From Prorocentrum cordatum (Eukaryota; Sar; Dinophyceae; Prorocentrales; Prorocentraceae): a stretch of DNA of 64,000 nt. The translations under genes and the position numbers were made by a program. The stretch covers positions 253,747 to 317,746 of the forward strand of contig CAUYUJ010014203.1 in NCBI GenBank assembly GCA_963575745.1, given 5' to 3'. Every line of letters begins with the position of its first letter. Position 1 is the first letter of the stretch. The notes beneath the pieces are model-generated. The model saw nothing but the letters and a program-made list of their open reading frames with translations. It did no database searches and was not told where the DNA came from. Shown one piece after another: positions 53,581 to 64,000 of the stretch.

Positions 53581-54670
53581 GGGCCCTCCGCGCGACCCAC
53601 CCGCGACCCGCACCGTTACCCACCCGCGAGACGCCCGCGACCCGCGCGCGACCCACCCGCGACCCAGAACCGCGACCCGCCGGGCGACTTGCCCCCAACT
53701 CGCCGAACACCCACCCTCAGAGGCGCCGACAGGGGCGAACAGCCCAGGGGGAAGCAATCCATGTGCCAGGGGCGCCGATGATCTTCGTCCTCGACAAGGC
53801 TCCGGGGCAAATACGTGTAAGCACCCCCTGGGCTATTCGCCCCTATCGTCGCCGCCGACACCCGCGACCCACCCACACTGGTTTGAAAAACATCGGCGCC
53901 TGCGGCGAACCACCTCCATCGGCGGGCTTCACCTGCATCTTCGAGCCTCGCAGACTGGCGACGACCCCCGCCCCCATCATTTTGATCCGCGGCTGCAGGG
54001 GACATGGCCGCGAACACGTTCTACAGATTCGTTGTTGTTGCAGAGGCTCGCGCTGCTGAGTCGCGCTGTCTTGCTTGACGCTCCTCGTGCGAGGTGCCCG
54101 ACGCCTCGGGTTCCGCCTCCTGGTGGGAACGCCCGTGTGCGGAAATCGGGCTTCTCCGACGGTCATGGGTTTCAACATTCGTGCAGACGAATTTTTCAGT
54201 TGGAAGGCCTCGCGGCGTTACATTCTTTGCGCCACCCTGCATCTAGCAATCTAGGCAGTTGTTCATTCTTCCGTCTCTCCCTCGCGCATCCTCATCGTCC
54301 TCTTCGGCTGCCTTTTCCCTAAGTCTATTTCCCTTGCCTTCTTCGGTTGGCGTAATGGTGCTCTCTCAACTTGATCATATGTCGTGCTTTTGCCGCCTTT
54401 TGCCTCGAAGTGCACGCGTGCACTTGAGATGCGTTGCGGCTTCGCTGCAGTCTCCTTCTTTTGTTTTAGTTCTCCCCCGAAGCTGCGTTGAAAACAGCAT
54501 GTGTGGCACCGCGCCCACGGCCCACGAGCTCGTGATCATCCGATTGCCTGCGGCAAGCTCCGCCGCCGTGCCCGCGCGGCGCTCTGTGCACCTCCCGGAA
54601 GGCCGTAAGATGTGACATCTCTCAGTTCTACATCTTGTGGGTGGAGGGTTTCCCCGAAGGACTTAGGCGA
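53581..54670. other. Possible coding fragments, strand and frame unresolved
   Basis: A + frame reads GEAIHVPGAPMIFVLDK (53,748-53,800) and CGEPPPSAGFTCIFEPR (53,900-53,950). A - frame over 53,860-54,010 reads GAGVVASLRGSKMQVK and GGGSPQAPMFFKP. Both look protein-like and they overlap, so at most one is real. ACCCGCGACCC repeats fill 53,590-53,690. No family is recognised. Confidence 0.3.
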
Positions 54671-54674
54671 CCCG

Positions 54675-54860
54675 TCCTCCTCCTCCTCCTCCTACTCCTC
54701 CTTCGCCTCCTACTCCTTCTCCTCCTCCTCCTCCCTCCTCCTCCTCCTCCTCCTCCTCCTCCTCCTCCTCCTCCTCCTCCTCCTCCTCCTCCCCCTCCTC
54801 CTCCCCCTCCTCCTCCACCTCCACCTCCTCCTCCTTCTCCTTCTCCTCCTCGGGTCGCCT
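54675..54860 (+). repeat. (TCC)n array
   Basis: TCC repeat with a few TCG/ACC interruptions, poly-Pro/Leu/Ser frames. Confidence 0.9.
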
Positions 54861-54884
54861 ACGGCCCCGGGGTAAACCGTGCAC

Positions 54885-55385
54885 TTGTGGGGTTCTTACG
54901 GGGCTTGCTTGGGCCGTCTCTGGACTGTCTTGGGCTGCTGTGGGGCATCTTGGGATCGTCTTGGACCGTCTCGGAGCCCTTTCGGGCCTTTAGGGTTGTG
55001 TTTCGCCCATTAGTCTTTGCATCGGGGATCTTACCCGCATACGGGCTCTGTCCTCTTCCCAGTCTTGCATGCTGGACAATTCGCTTTTCGGTGCCCCTGT
55101 CTAGCTCTATCGCTGGTGCGGCCAACTCTGCCTTGCCGCCGACGGAACAATGTTCTTGCAGAACGGGTGGGTGCGCAGGCGTCTGAGGTAGGCAGCCTTC
55201 GGCCTTGCTCGGTCCCCCCAGTCTTTGCTGCCTTGCTCGGGTTCCCCGGTCTTCTTCCATGGATCTCTGGGTCTTTCCCCAACTATCTGGTCTTGCTCTT
55301 TGTCTTCTTTTCTCGGGCTCCCAGTTTTGTTCTTCGGGGTCCCCGCCCTTGTGTTCTTTGAGCCCTCCGGTCCTGTTCCTGTTAC
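54885..55385 (-). other. GGCCGTCTTGG repeats then unassigned CT-rich DNA
   Basis: 54,905-55,005 has GGGCCGTCTCTGG and TCTTGGACCGTC units (inverted form of the left-arm repeat). The rest shows nothing recognisable. Confidence 0.4.
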
Positions 55386-55387
55386 TG

Positions 55388-55790
55388 CCAAGCCCTGCCG
55401 ATCCCTGCCAATGATTGCCAAGCAATCTCAAGCACCGCCAAGAAATGCCAATCAATGCCAAGTAAAGTAAAGCAAAGCAGTTTATGCCCTCGCAATGCCA
55501 AGCAATACCAAACAATGCCAAGCAACGCAAAGCAATACCAACACAATGCCAAGCAATACCAAGCCGATGCCAAGCAATACCAAGCCGATGCCAAGCAGTG
55601 CCAAGCAACGCCAAGCAGCGCCAAGAAATGACAAGCAGTGCTAATTGATACCAAGCAGCGCCACGCAGTAGCAAGCAAAGCTAAATAATGCCAAGCAGCC
55701 ATGAACCCAAGCAATGCCAAGCACTGCCAAGCATTGCAAAGCATTGCAAAGCAATGCGTTGCATTCCATTGAGCTGCTTTGAATTGCGCA
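55388..55790. repeat. Degenerate ~10-bp repeat (GCAATGCCAA)
   Basis: About 35 units of CAAGCAATGCCAAG with variants; units at 55,735-55,790 shift to GCATTGCAAA. Confidence 0.85.
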
Positions 55791-55799
55791 GAACAGTGC

Positions 55800-56155
55800 A
55801 GAACCGCTTTGGATGGGCTTCTTAAACGGGGGCGCGCCGAGTTTGTTGGGCCCTTCTCGGCCGTCTGGGAAGTCTGGTGGGGCTGCCTTGGTAGCCTCTT
55901 TGGGCCTCCTAAGGCCATCTTGGCAGGATGAGGTGACTCAGAAGCTGGGCGAGGGCTGGCAATCCGTGGCTGCTAAAACGGTTTTCCCAGAAGGAAAAAA
56001 CAAATTCTCGGAATAAGATCCAGCGCACTAAATAGTAAACGGGATGCTTCCCAGAAGAAAAAAACAGTTTCCCGGAGCTCCGTTTTAGCAGCCACGGGTT
56101 TGTTAGTCTTCTTCTGGCGTCTGAGGCGAAGACTGGCCACAATAGTGTCGAACTT
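55800..56155. other. GGCCGTCT-type repeat fragment and a short inverted pair
   Basis: 55,810-55,930 belongs to the GGCC(A/G)TCTTGG family. TCCGTGGCTGCTAAAACGG (55,963) and CCGTTTTAGCAGCCACGG (56,081) are inverted copies, and a shared ~25-bp text (CCCAGAAG-AAAAAAC) flanks the inside, giving a ~135-bp fold-back. Confidence 0.6.
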
Positions 56156-56169
56156 TAGCATGAGGAGGA

Positions 56170-56351
56170 AAACACTGTCATCATCATTATCAGCATCACC
56201 ATCATCATCATCATCATCCTCATCATCATCCTCCTCATCATCAGCATCATCAGCATCATCAGCATCATCATCATCATCAGCAGCAGCATCATCACCATCA
56301 TCATCACCATCATCATCGTCATCGTCATTGTCATCGTCATCGTCATCCTCA

Positions 56352-56407
<56 letters not shown>

Positions 56408-56440
56408 GTCAGCGTCATCGTCATCATCATCGTCGTGGAC
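56170..56440. repeat. (ATC)n / (GTC)n trinucleotide array
   Basis: ATCATC with AGC and CCT interruptions grading into (GTC)16 at 56,355-56,403. Confidence 0.95.
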
Positions 56441-56955
56441 GAGGAGGAGCGGGCGGAACGAGGGGGAGGTGACGAGGTCGCGGGGCGAGTGCTGGCCGTG
56501 TGGCCTCGGGGCGCACGCGTCCCCGCCCGGCCTCCCGCGCGGACCGCCTGCTGCCTCGCCCCGGCGACCGTCGCCCGGCAGCCCTCCTCTCCCAGGCCGT
56601 GCGCGCGCGCGCCTCGCAGGAGGACTCCGGGGGTGGACAGAACCCCCAACAGGGACACGTCGATCAGTGAACTGTCCGTTCTCGGTTCTCGAGATGGCGC
56701 CGTGGCCGTTATTTTCCAGGCTTGCGCCCGCCAGGTTTGGGCCCGAAGTCGTTTTCACGCAACCACGTTTTACTGAAAAGGGAGGTCTGTCCATCCCCGG
56801 AGGACGCCGCCAGGCGAGCCTTCCGGTCCGCCCTCGGGCCGTCTCTGGGGGGGGGCCTGCTTGGGCCGTGCGCGTCGCTGGCTCTTGGGGGGCGTGAGCT
56901 TCTGCGCGCACGCGGCCAGTCCGCTCCGCCTCCTCCCCTTCCCCCACTGCCCTTT

Positions 56956-57207
56956 AGGCCTCCTGGATGGGGTCGGAGCAGGTGGGGTCGGAGGATCGCG
57001 CCGCATCGCCGCTGCATCGGCGATGCGGCTCGATGTGGAGCCCGACTCTCTTTGCGCTGGCGTCGACGATGTACCGCCGACATCGCCGATGCATCGCCGG
57101 TGCATCGCCGATGCATCGCCGATGCATCGCCGACGCATCGCCGATGCATCGGCGATGCGGTGCGATCCTCCGACCCCACCTGCTCCGACCCCATCTATAG
57201 GAGGCCT
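56956..57207. repeat. Inverted repeat with ~60-bp arms enclosing an 11-bp repeat
   Basis: 56,967-57,028 is complementary to 57,133-57,194 with two mismatches (ATGGGGTCGGAGCAGG...GCATCGGCGATGC). AGGCCTCCT outside the left arm and AGGAGGCCT outside the right arm extend it. The loop contains about six CATCGCCGATG-type 11-bp units, themselves palindrome-rich. Confidence 0.85.
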
Positions 57208-57279
57208 CCAAGTGCTCCCCCCGCGCCTCCCCGCGCCCGCGCCTCCCATTTTCCGCCCTGTTGCGCTCTGTGGTCTGCC

Positions 57280-57960
57280 TCTGCGTCGCTCTCTCTCTCT
57301 CTCTGCCGTGTGTAAGACGCCTCTGCGCGGTCTTCTCCCCCTCCGGTTCCCTCCTCTCTCCCACTCTCCCTCCCTCCCCTCCTCTGCGTCCTTCTGGTCT
57401 TTGTTTCCCCACTCCACCCTCTTCCTCCTCGCCTCGCACTCCCCTCTCCTTCCCCCGCTTCCTGTGTGTCCTCCACCTCTTTTCCTCGTCGTCCTCTCCC
57501 TCCGTCTCTTCCTCTAACGTCATCCGCTCCTTATTCTCCGCCTCCGCAACCTCCTTATCTTCTCCCTCTTGCTCATCCCTCCTATTTTTCGCCCACCCTC
57601 CTCCTCCTCCTCCTCCTCCTCCTCCTCCTCCTCCTCCTCTACCCCCTCTTCTTCTCCACGACGGCCACGACGCTTCCTGGGCCATATCTCCTGAACCCCT
57701 TTTCTCGCCGTCTTCGGCTGCTCCGCTTTCCCCGCTCTTTGGGTCGGGGGTGGTCGGGGGCGCTGTGGCTAAGAAAAGGGTCTGGAACGGATCTGGCTGG
57801 CCACCGCCTGCCACGCGGGCAGGCTGCCGCATACTCCGGGTGGGATATGAATCGAGGGGTGGGCGACTAACCTTTCGACGGAGCTTGCCCATCTCCTCCT
57901 CCTACTCCTCCTCCTCCTCATCCTCCTCCACCTCCTCCTCCTCCTCCACCCCCCCCTCCA
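57280..57960 (+). repeat. Polypyrimidine tracts (CTCTCT, CTCCC, TCC)
   Basis: CT-rich at 57,285-57,560, (TCC)n at 57,598-57,640 and 57,893-57,955; 57,650-57,890 is mixed and unassigned. Confidence 0.8.
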
Positions 57961-58780
57961 TCCGTTCCAACAGCACGTGCCCAACCCCCCCAGCGGATCC
58001 AAGGGGGGGGCGATTATTGCCCCATCCAGAGCACCTTGCGCGGAATGGCTGGTGACCCGGGGCCGGATCCGTTTCGAGCTCCCTCTGTGCAATCGCACGT
58101 GGTTCGACTGGAGTGCCTCTCTGATGTTTGGAGGCCGCCTTCTTCTCAGCAGGCTTCTGACACTGCGAGGCCGCCGAAATCAACAGTTGAACAATGTCTA
58201 CAGGAGTTTGGGGTAGTTTGGCCGTGCGGGACCTCTTCGTGTGCTTCTCTTCGTCCGTGTTGGAGGCGATTCGGTCCAAGGCCGTCTCAAGAGTTTATTG
58301 GGCCAGTTTGGGGGTCTCTTGCGCCGCCTTGGGGCCCTCTTGAGCTACGCAGGGGTGTCCTGGGGCCGTGCGGATGCCGCCCGCAGGACCCGTTGGGCCG
58401 TCATTCGGGCCTCGTGGAAAGTATTGAGCCGCTTTGGGGGCCTTTTTGGGCACTGGGGTCCTCTTAGGCTGTATCGGGCCGCTCTTGGGGCTCCGTTGGG
58501 TCTGGTTGGGCCCTTCTGGAGACTAGGGACTGATCTTGTTCGTCTTCGGCGTTATGAACGTCGAAAGGCACGTACGCAAAAGCGGCAGGTTTCGACGCGA
58601 ACGTCCCCGTATGTGCATTTCACTGTATTGCACTTCCTTCTGCCACACCTTGAGCGTGAAACCTAAGGGTGGGTCAGACTGACGATGTACAACTCCGGCT
58701 GTGAGCGCTTTTCTCTGTTTATCTCTTCCGCCGTATGCTGCCTTCTCTCTGCCGCCAAATTCTACCCCCTGGCGGCTCCC
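57961..58780 (-). repeat. GGGCCTCTTGGG / GGCCGTCTC-type irregular repeats
   Basis: From ~58,250 to 58,540 the inverted form of the left-arm irregular repeat (GGGGCCCTCTTGAG, GGGCCGTCATTC). The flanks are unassigned. Confidence 0.55.
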
Positions 58781-60175
58781 CCGCGGAATGTCCAAGTATT
58801 GTGCCTGCAACTTCGCGGTGATCATGGGGCTCTGAAGAGGGAAGGGGCCAGGGGTGCCAACACAAAGGGGGGCGCTTTGCACATGCCCACGCTGGCGGCA
58901 ACTGGCCAAGTGTGGCCCCTCCTGGCGGCCCCCCCTTGGGATGCAAATGCGATTGCCCCTTGGGATGCACGTGCTATGCCTGTCGCACCGCGGCGATCAT
59001 GGGGCTCTGAGAGGACAGAAAGTCGGGGGCGCCAAGCGAGCACCTCGCTCTAGACATCCCGACGATCTGGGCGCGAACGGGCAAGCTAAGCACCCCTTCG
59101 CCTCTCCCCTTTTGGAATGCTCTAGTGTTATGCACGCTACATCGCGGTGATCCTGGGGCTCTGCAGGGAGGGGGGTCGGAGACACCAAACGAGCGCCGAG
59201 CCCGAGACATTCCCACTGGGCGCATATGGGTAAGGCTAACACCCCCTGGCAGCTACACCTCCTGTCGGCTCCTCCCATGGGGTGTTCAAATGAAATTCCT
59301 GCTGCATCGCGGTGGTCATATGGGGCTCTGAAGTGAGAGGAGTCGGGGTGCAGCACGAGCGCCGAGCCCGAGGCATCTCCACAATCTGGGCGCGAGCGGG
59401 CAAGTGTAACGCCCCCCCGGCGGCTCCCCCTTGGGGTGCTCAAGTGGTGTGACGATGTGACCACTGCATCGCCATGGTCACTGGGCTCTGGAAGGAGAGG
59501 AGTCGTGGGCGCTAAACCAGCGCCTCGATGGAGACATCTCCGCAATATGGGCGCGAACAGGCAAGTGTGACACCCCTTGGCGGCCGCCCGCCTTCGGGTG
59601 CTCAAGCGGTATGCCTGTCGCATCGCGGCGGCCATGTGGACCCGAAGAGAGTGGAGTCGGGGGCGCCAGCCAGGCGCCTCGCTCGAAACATCTCCACGAT
59701 CTGGGCGCGACCGGGCAAGCGGAACACCCCCTGGTGGTCCTCTCCTTGGGGCGCGCAAGCGCTATGCATGCTACATCGCGGTGGCTCCAAACAGAGGGGG
59801 GTCGGAGGTGCAAAACGGGCGCCTTGCCCAAGACATCCCCCGCAATTTGGGCGTCAACGGGCCCGTGAAATACCCCCTGGCGGTTCCCCCTTGGAGTGCT
59901 CAAGTGCTATGCTCGCTATATCGAGGTGGTCAAGGGGCTCTGAAAAAGGAGAGGGGTCGGGGCGACAAGCCAACGCTTCGCTAGAGACATCCCGCAATCG
60001 AGGCGCGAACGGGTCCGTGAGATACCTCCCTGGCGGCTGCCCCTTGGGGTGCTCAAGTGCGATGCCTGCGACATCGCGGTGGCCATGGGGTTCTGAAAGA
60101 AGAGGAGTCGGAGGTGTAGCACGAGCGCCTCTACCGAGACATCGCCACAAGCTGGGCGCGAACGAACCCGTTCAT
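58780..60175 (+). repeat. ~150-175 bp tandem repeat, nine units
   Basis: Units share GGGGCTCTGA (58,827; 59,001; 59,154; 59,322 and later), AGGAGTCGGGGGCGCCA, CTGGGCGCGAACGGGCAAG, ACACCCCCTGGCGGCTCCCCCTTGG and a GTGCTATGCCTGC landmark. Frames inside are artefacts. Confidence 0.85.
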
Positions 60176-60249
60176 CGGGAGAGTTGCGCTGGACGCAGAG
60201 CAGGTTTCTTGTCGAGTGCACTGCTCGGAGACTCTAGCTGGGATGTTTC

Positions 60250-61000
60250 GGCGAGTGAGATCGGAGGACGTGTTGTTGCTGGGGCTGGATGTTTTGGGGC
60301 CGCCGCGTGGCTGGCTTGTGGCCTTCGTGGGCTGTCTTGGGGGCATCTGCTGGTCCTCTTGGGGCAGTCTTAGGCGCACGCAAAGGCTGAGCCCGCGGAG
60401 CTGTATTTGAGAAGGTCTGGGTCGTCTGAGACTCGAGGTGGGCACTTATGTTGATCCATCCTGGAGGTCGTTTTGGGCCGTCTTGGGCGCCACTTGGGGC
60501 TGTTTGTGTACCTCCTGGGGTGTCTGGGGGCCCTCTTGCGACGCCGTCGTTGGGGTGTTTGCTGGCTATTTTTGGATAGCCTGAGGGCTCCATTGGGGCG
60601 TCTTGGGACCTCCGTAAGCTTTCACTTTTGGGGGTCGCATTGGGGCCCTCTTTGGCTGTCCTGGGCCGCTCTTCGAGCCCTTTTGGGTCACATTCGGGCG
60701 ATGTTGGGCTTGCTTCGCCGTGGTGGGCGCCATGCAGACCGAATAACGAGTGTGCCGAAATCATACAAACCAGTTTCAATTGTTCATTAATTGCGGTGTT
60801 CTGTGAGGCATATTGGAACTTTTTAAAAGCGTCTTCTGCCGTGTAAGAGGCGTTTTGGGATCCGGGCCCCGTGGGCGCTATTCGACTTATCTTGGAACCC
60901 TCTTGGACTGTCATCGGGCCAGCGTGGGCCGTCTTGGAGCCATCTTGGACCATATGGGGGCCGAGTACGACCGTCTTGGGGCCGCTTGGGAGGATGGCGC
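60250..61000 (-). repeat. GGCCGTCTTGG-type irregular repeat tract
   Basis: Same irregular repeat as 1.8-8.6 kb but reversed: GGGCCGTCTTGGGCG, GGGCCCTCTTGCG, GGACTGTCATCGG. No consistent gene. Confidence 0.7.
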
Positions 61001-61164
61001 GATTGGGTTATGGGCTGCTCGGCAGATGTGACGTGGCCCCCTGGGGGGGTGGGTCGGATTGTACGCTTGCGGTGCGATTCGCAGAGCTTCCTGGCCACCC
61101 GCCTCACGAAGATCCATGCTTGTTTCATTCAATACGAGCATAGTCTCTTGCAGGCGAAGGGGTG

Positions 61165-61478
61165 CTAAGCGAAGTACTTGCCATCCACTGCCACACCATA
61201 GTGGCCTTCCATCTGCGCGCAAGGGGGAGGCCTACTTTTTTCCAGCTTCCGGGCAGCGCCCCGCTCTGTGCTTGCAGATGTGCGTGCTGCCTCGCTGGTG
61301 ACTTGATCTTCACGGTGCACTTCCAAAACGGTAACCTCGGGCGTTATGTTTACAGTGGGGACCCATGCCAAGAAACGCCTTGCTTGCCTCCAGGGTGCCT
61401 TGGGTTTCTTGGGCTTTGATGGTTTTGCAATGCAAAGCGCGGCGTGCCCACACCGAAAATCAGAGGACGCCCTGGGGT
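61165..61478 (-). CDS. Possible terminal exon on the minus strand
   Basis: Reading down from ~61,478 the frame gives SSDFRCGHAALCIAK, a basic KPSKPKKPKAPW, LAWVPTVNITPEVT, LEVHREDQVTSEAART and ends MEGHYGVAVDGKYFA with TAG at 61,165-61,167. Composition is protein-like and the length fits a terminal exon; possible acceptors (CCCTGAG, CCCCAG) lie at its start. No family is recognised and no partner exon was found. It would run against the + orientation of the other genes. A + frame over the same DNA is also open. Confidence 0.35.
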
Positions 61479-61499
61479 CTCAGGGTTGGATTGCGTGTG

Positions 61500-61845
61500 G
61501 AAGGTTTCTTGTGGTCGAGCCCCTACTGTGTGTGTGTGTGTTACGTAGGCTTCGCATGTGGAGCGGCACGCATGTCACTTCCTACGCACAGTCCAACATA
61601 CACTTTCCTTGCCTGGTGCGGTCTAGCCTCGTGTGGCCGCGTGCGCCACAATCATGTGTGATCGGGTGTTGCGACGCTTGTTGCGGTATGGTCTTGTTGA
61701 TACCTTGGCTGATTGCGAGAGATAACCCCATTTGATTGCGAAAACATTGATGTTATGTGTATTTCTACGGATATGCATATGTTCGCGCAGCGTCGACAAT
61801 GTATTCTTCATGCGTGTGGTTACTTGGGTGGCTCATTCTCGTCCT
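61500..61845. other. Unassigned spacer
   Basis: Short (GT)n at 61,531-61,542, otherwise mixed DNA. Confidence 0.4.
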
Positions 61846-61847
61846 GC

Positions 61848-62048
<201 letters not shown>

Positions 62049-62063
62049 CTTCCCCCCTCAAAG

Positions 62064-63803
62064 AGGCAGTGGCAAAAGCACCTCGCGAGAGTTGCGAAGG
62101 CCTTGCGGCCAGTGCCGCCGACCCAGAAGGGGGACGGCGACGACGACGGCGTCGACGACGACGCTCGCGAGCCCCCGTGGAGGCTCTTGCGGGCCCTGCT
62201 TTCCTCGGCGCCCCTCCCTGGGCCTCTCCCCCCGCGGAGCGCCCCCGGCGACCCGGGCCCCTCCCCCGGGGAGGCCCCTCCCCTGGCAGGGGAGGGGCCA
62301 CAGGGAAGGGGCCCCCGTTCGACTGGATTGGCACTCCCCCTTTGCGCTTACCGTGGGGCCTCCTGGCCGGAGGAGGAGAAGGCACCCATGCCGCTGCCCT
62401 TCCCCTCCCCTCCTCCTCCTCCTCCTCCTCCTCCTCCTCCTCCTGCTCCTCCTCCAATGTCCAAAGCTCGGGCTGCTCCGGACCTTCCAGACACCCGGAG
62501 GCCCTCGTCGCCACCGCCGGATTCGCCTCGAAGTCCCGGTCAGGAGCGCACCCCCAGGAGAGGTCTGGGGAGTCGCGGTGCTGGCGCCTCCTGGTTTCCC
62601 CAACCTTGGTCGCAGAGGGGAGCTCACGACCCCTGGGGCCCCCCCCCCCCGGGAGTATTCAGAGTTGCCTCCTTCGCCTGACGTTCCTCGGCTTCACAGG
62701 TGGTCGAAGCCAGCAGCAGCTCGGCGCGAAGTACCCTGAGCTCCTCGAGTTGCGACAAAAAACACGACGGGAGGTTTTTCCCTATTTTCGGCCTCCAGGG
62801 GCCCTTACCGGGGCTCGGGACCGTCAAAAAACGACTCCGGACGAAAAACTGGTCCCGGGGAAGGGGTCCAGACCATTGGGGGTCGACGTTGTAAAAAATC
62901 ACGACGTCGGAGGTCTGGGTCATGGTGCTGGCAAGCCAAGGCGTTTGATGTTCGGGCGTGTGCTGGGTGATGGGTAAGTGGCGGCTGGTCTTGCACTTCT
63001 TGCCATAATGGCATCGTCTCTTAGTGCCCACTGGGTGCGAAGAGCTCCTTAGCACTGGTCCCAGACTGTCATCGGGGCGGGATGGACATGACTGCATGTG
63101 TAGATAGCTCTGCACGCATACACCTTTTCTTACATGCAGGTATACATGAAGATGTATATACATGTATGCATGCATGCTCCCTTTCTTGTATGCAGGCACG
63201 AGTGGGTGTATCCGCATGGTGCCGCCGCGCCAATTTAGCACACCCCTCAATGTGGTCTTGTGCGTCGAGCGGTCCTGTTTGGGTTGGATTCTTCGCTAGG
63301 CTAATTTCACGAGGGATCGTGGCCTCGGGAGCGCGGATCTATCGTTTCTTACGATGGATCGTGGCCTCGAGTAGGGGGGTGCACGCAGCACTCTGGGACG
63401 AGGGGGGGGTCCATTACTGGAGCACAGAAATCCTACAGAGCAGCCCTTGGCAGTCTATCTCGCCTACATCGTGCAGGCATGGTGTCGGATTACTGCTGAT
63501 GCTGCTGTTGGTGCTGCTGCTGATGATGGTGATGGTGATGATGATGGTGATGGTGGTGATGATGATGATTATGATGATGATGAGGAGGAGGAGGAGGAGC
63601 AGGAGGAGGAAGGGGAGAGGAACGATGAGTAATTTGGAAGAGGGGAGAGGATGATGGGAGGAGCCGTACCGCAGGCAGGCGGGTCCTTCGACCAGCGGGC
63701 CGTTCTGGACCAGGACCGGGAACTCATCCAGCAGCTGACCCAGAGGCAGCAGACGCGGGAACGCCCGCCGGTGAAGAAGCCCACGCCGCCTCCGAAGGTC
63801 TGA
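62064..63803 (+). CDS. Gene D: multi-exon protein of unknown function, 3' part
   Basis: Exons: from 62,064 (after CCCCCCTCAAAG), reading RQWQKHLARVAKALRP and an Asp/Gly/Pro-rich continuation whose end is not fixed; 62,700-62,773 (GGRSQQQLGAKYPELLELR) after GGCTTCACAG; 63,441-63,476 (QPLAVYLAYIVQ); 63,675-63,803 (AGGSFDQRAVLDQ, ELIQQLTQRQQ, PVKKPTPPPKV-stop). Joins 62,773/63,441 and 63,476/63,675 are phase 0; the latter uses a GC donor at 63,477. Introns carry (GATGGT)n and GAGGAG repeats. The C-terminus is helical then Lys/Pro-rich. No family is recognised; the 5' end lies upstream of or within the (CAT)n region. Confidence 0.45.
63484..63610. repeat. Gene D intron: (GATGGT)n / (GAGGAG)n
   Basis: GCTGCTGATGATGGTGATG repeat grading into GAGGAGGAG. 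Confidence 0.85.
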
Positions 63804-64000
63804 GGCCTACAACCAGCCTCCTCTCCTCCTTCTGCGCCTCCTCTCCCCTCCTCCTCCTCCTCCTCCTCCTCCTCCTCCTCCTCCTCGTCCTCCTCTTTCT
63901 CCTCCTTTTCCTCCGCCCCCCTTCTGCTCGCGTCATCCTCTATAACATCCCTTCCTTCGTCCCTTCCTTCCCTCCCGTACAGTCACAACCAGTTCGAACC
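63804..64000. repeat. (TCC)n and CCTTCC repeats to window end
   Basis: TCC array at 63,848-63,900, then CCTTCCTTCG repeats. Nothing coding seen. Confidence 0.85.

Noticed and set aside
53472-54178. Overlapping + and - frames that both look protein-like
   Set aside because: Neither has convincing splice sites or a known motif, so no CDS was called.

Overview
The window reads as nuclear DNA of a dinoflagellate. The strongest evidence is a near-exact copy (21 of 22 bases) of the dinoflagellate trans-spliced leader at 26,509-26,530. Supporting signs are exons whose phases match only if several introns are GC-AG, probable genes almost all on the + strand, a very high repeat load, GC-rich exons, and introns filled with microsatellite. 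The genus cannot be named from sequence alone; Prorocentrum-like or Symbiodiniaceae-like genomes would fit.

Layout. 1-8.6 kb: no gene seen; a pentanucleotide array, long irregular CCAAGACGGCC-type repeats, and a tandem duplication (3.43-6.03 kb) whose second copy carries an 817-bp terminal-inverted-repeat insertion. 9.4-11.3 kb: a + strand ORF made of ~710-bp duplicated units with a CCCH-type finger; the third unit is frameshifted. 12.1 kb: a fold-back element with 68-bp arms, two inner hairpins and a 7-bp target duplication. 12.4-16.1 kb: short-motif repeats and a diverged ~1.2-kb tandem duplication. 16.2-19.5 and 21.5-23.1 kb: two parts of one decayed reverse-transcriptase element, split by 2 kb of repeats. 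23-29.6 kb: pyrimidine tracts, several minisatellites, the spliced-leader relic. 30.6-36.4 kb: multi-exon gene A. 38.4-39.6 kb: palindrome cluster and a 10-bp minisatellite. 40.16-44.38 kb: multi-exon gene B, the best-resolved gene. 45.6-47.8 kb: gene C, transposase-like, two exons, one frameshift. 48-61 kb: 75-bp, 32-bp and ~160-bp tandem arrays plus repeats inverted relative to the left arm. 62.06-63.80 kb: multi-exon gene D.

The genes do not form an operon or pathway. A, B and D have many small exons separated by simple-repeat introns. C, the reverse-transcriptase fragments, the 817-bp insertion and the fold-back element are mobile-element material. The most unusual theme is a set of GC-rich hairpins or perfect palindromes lying beside microsatellites at five or more places (3.0, 8.6, 21.5, 31.3, 34.2 kb); two of these (3.0 and 21.5 kb) share sequence and design. 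Most long ORFs elsewhere are by-products of tandem repeats or GC-rich DNA lacking stops and are not annotated as genes.
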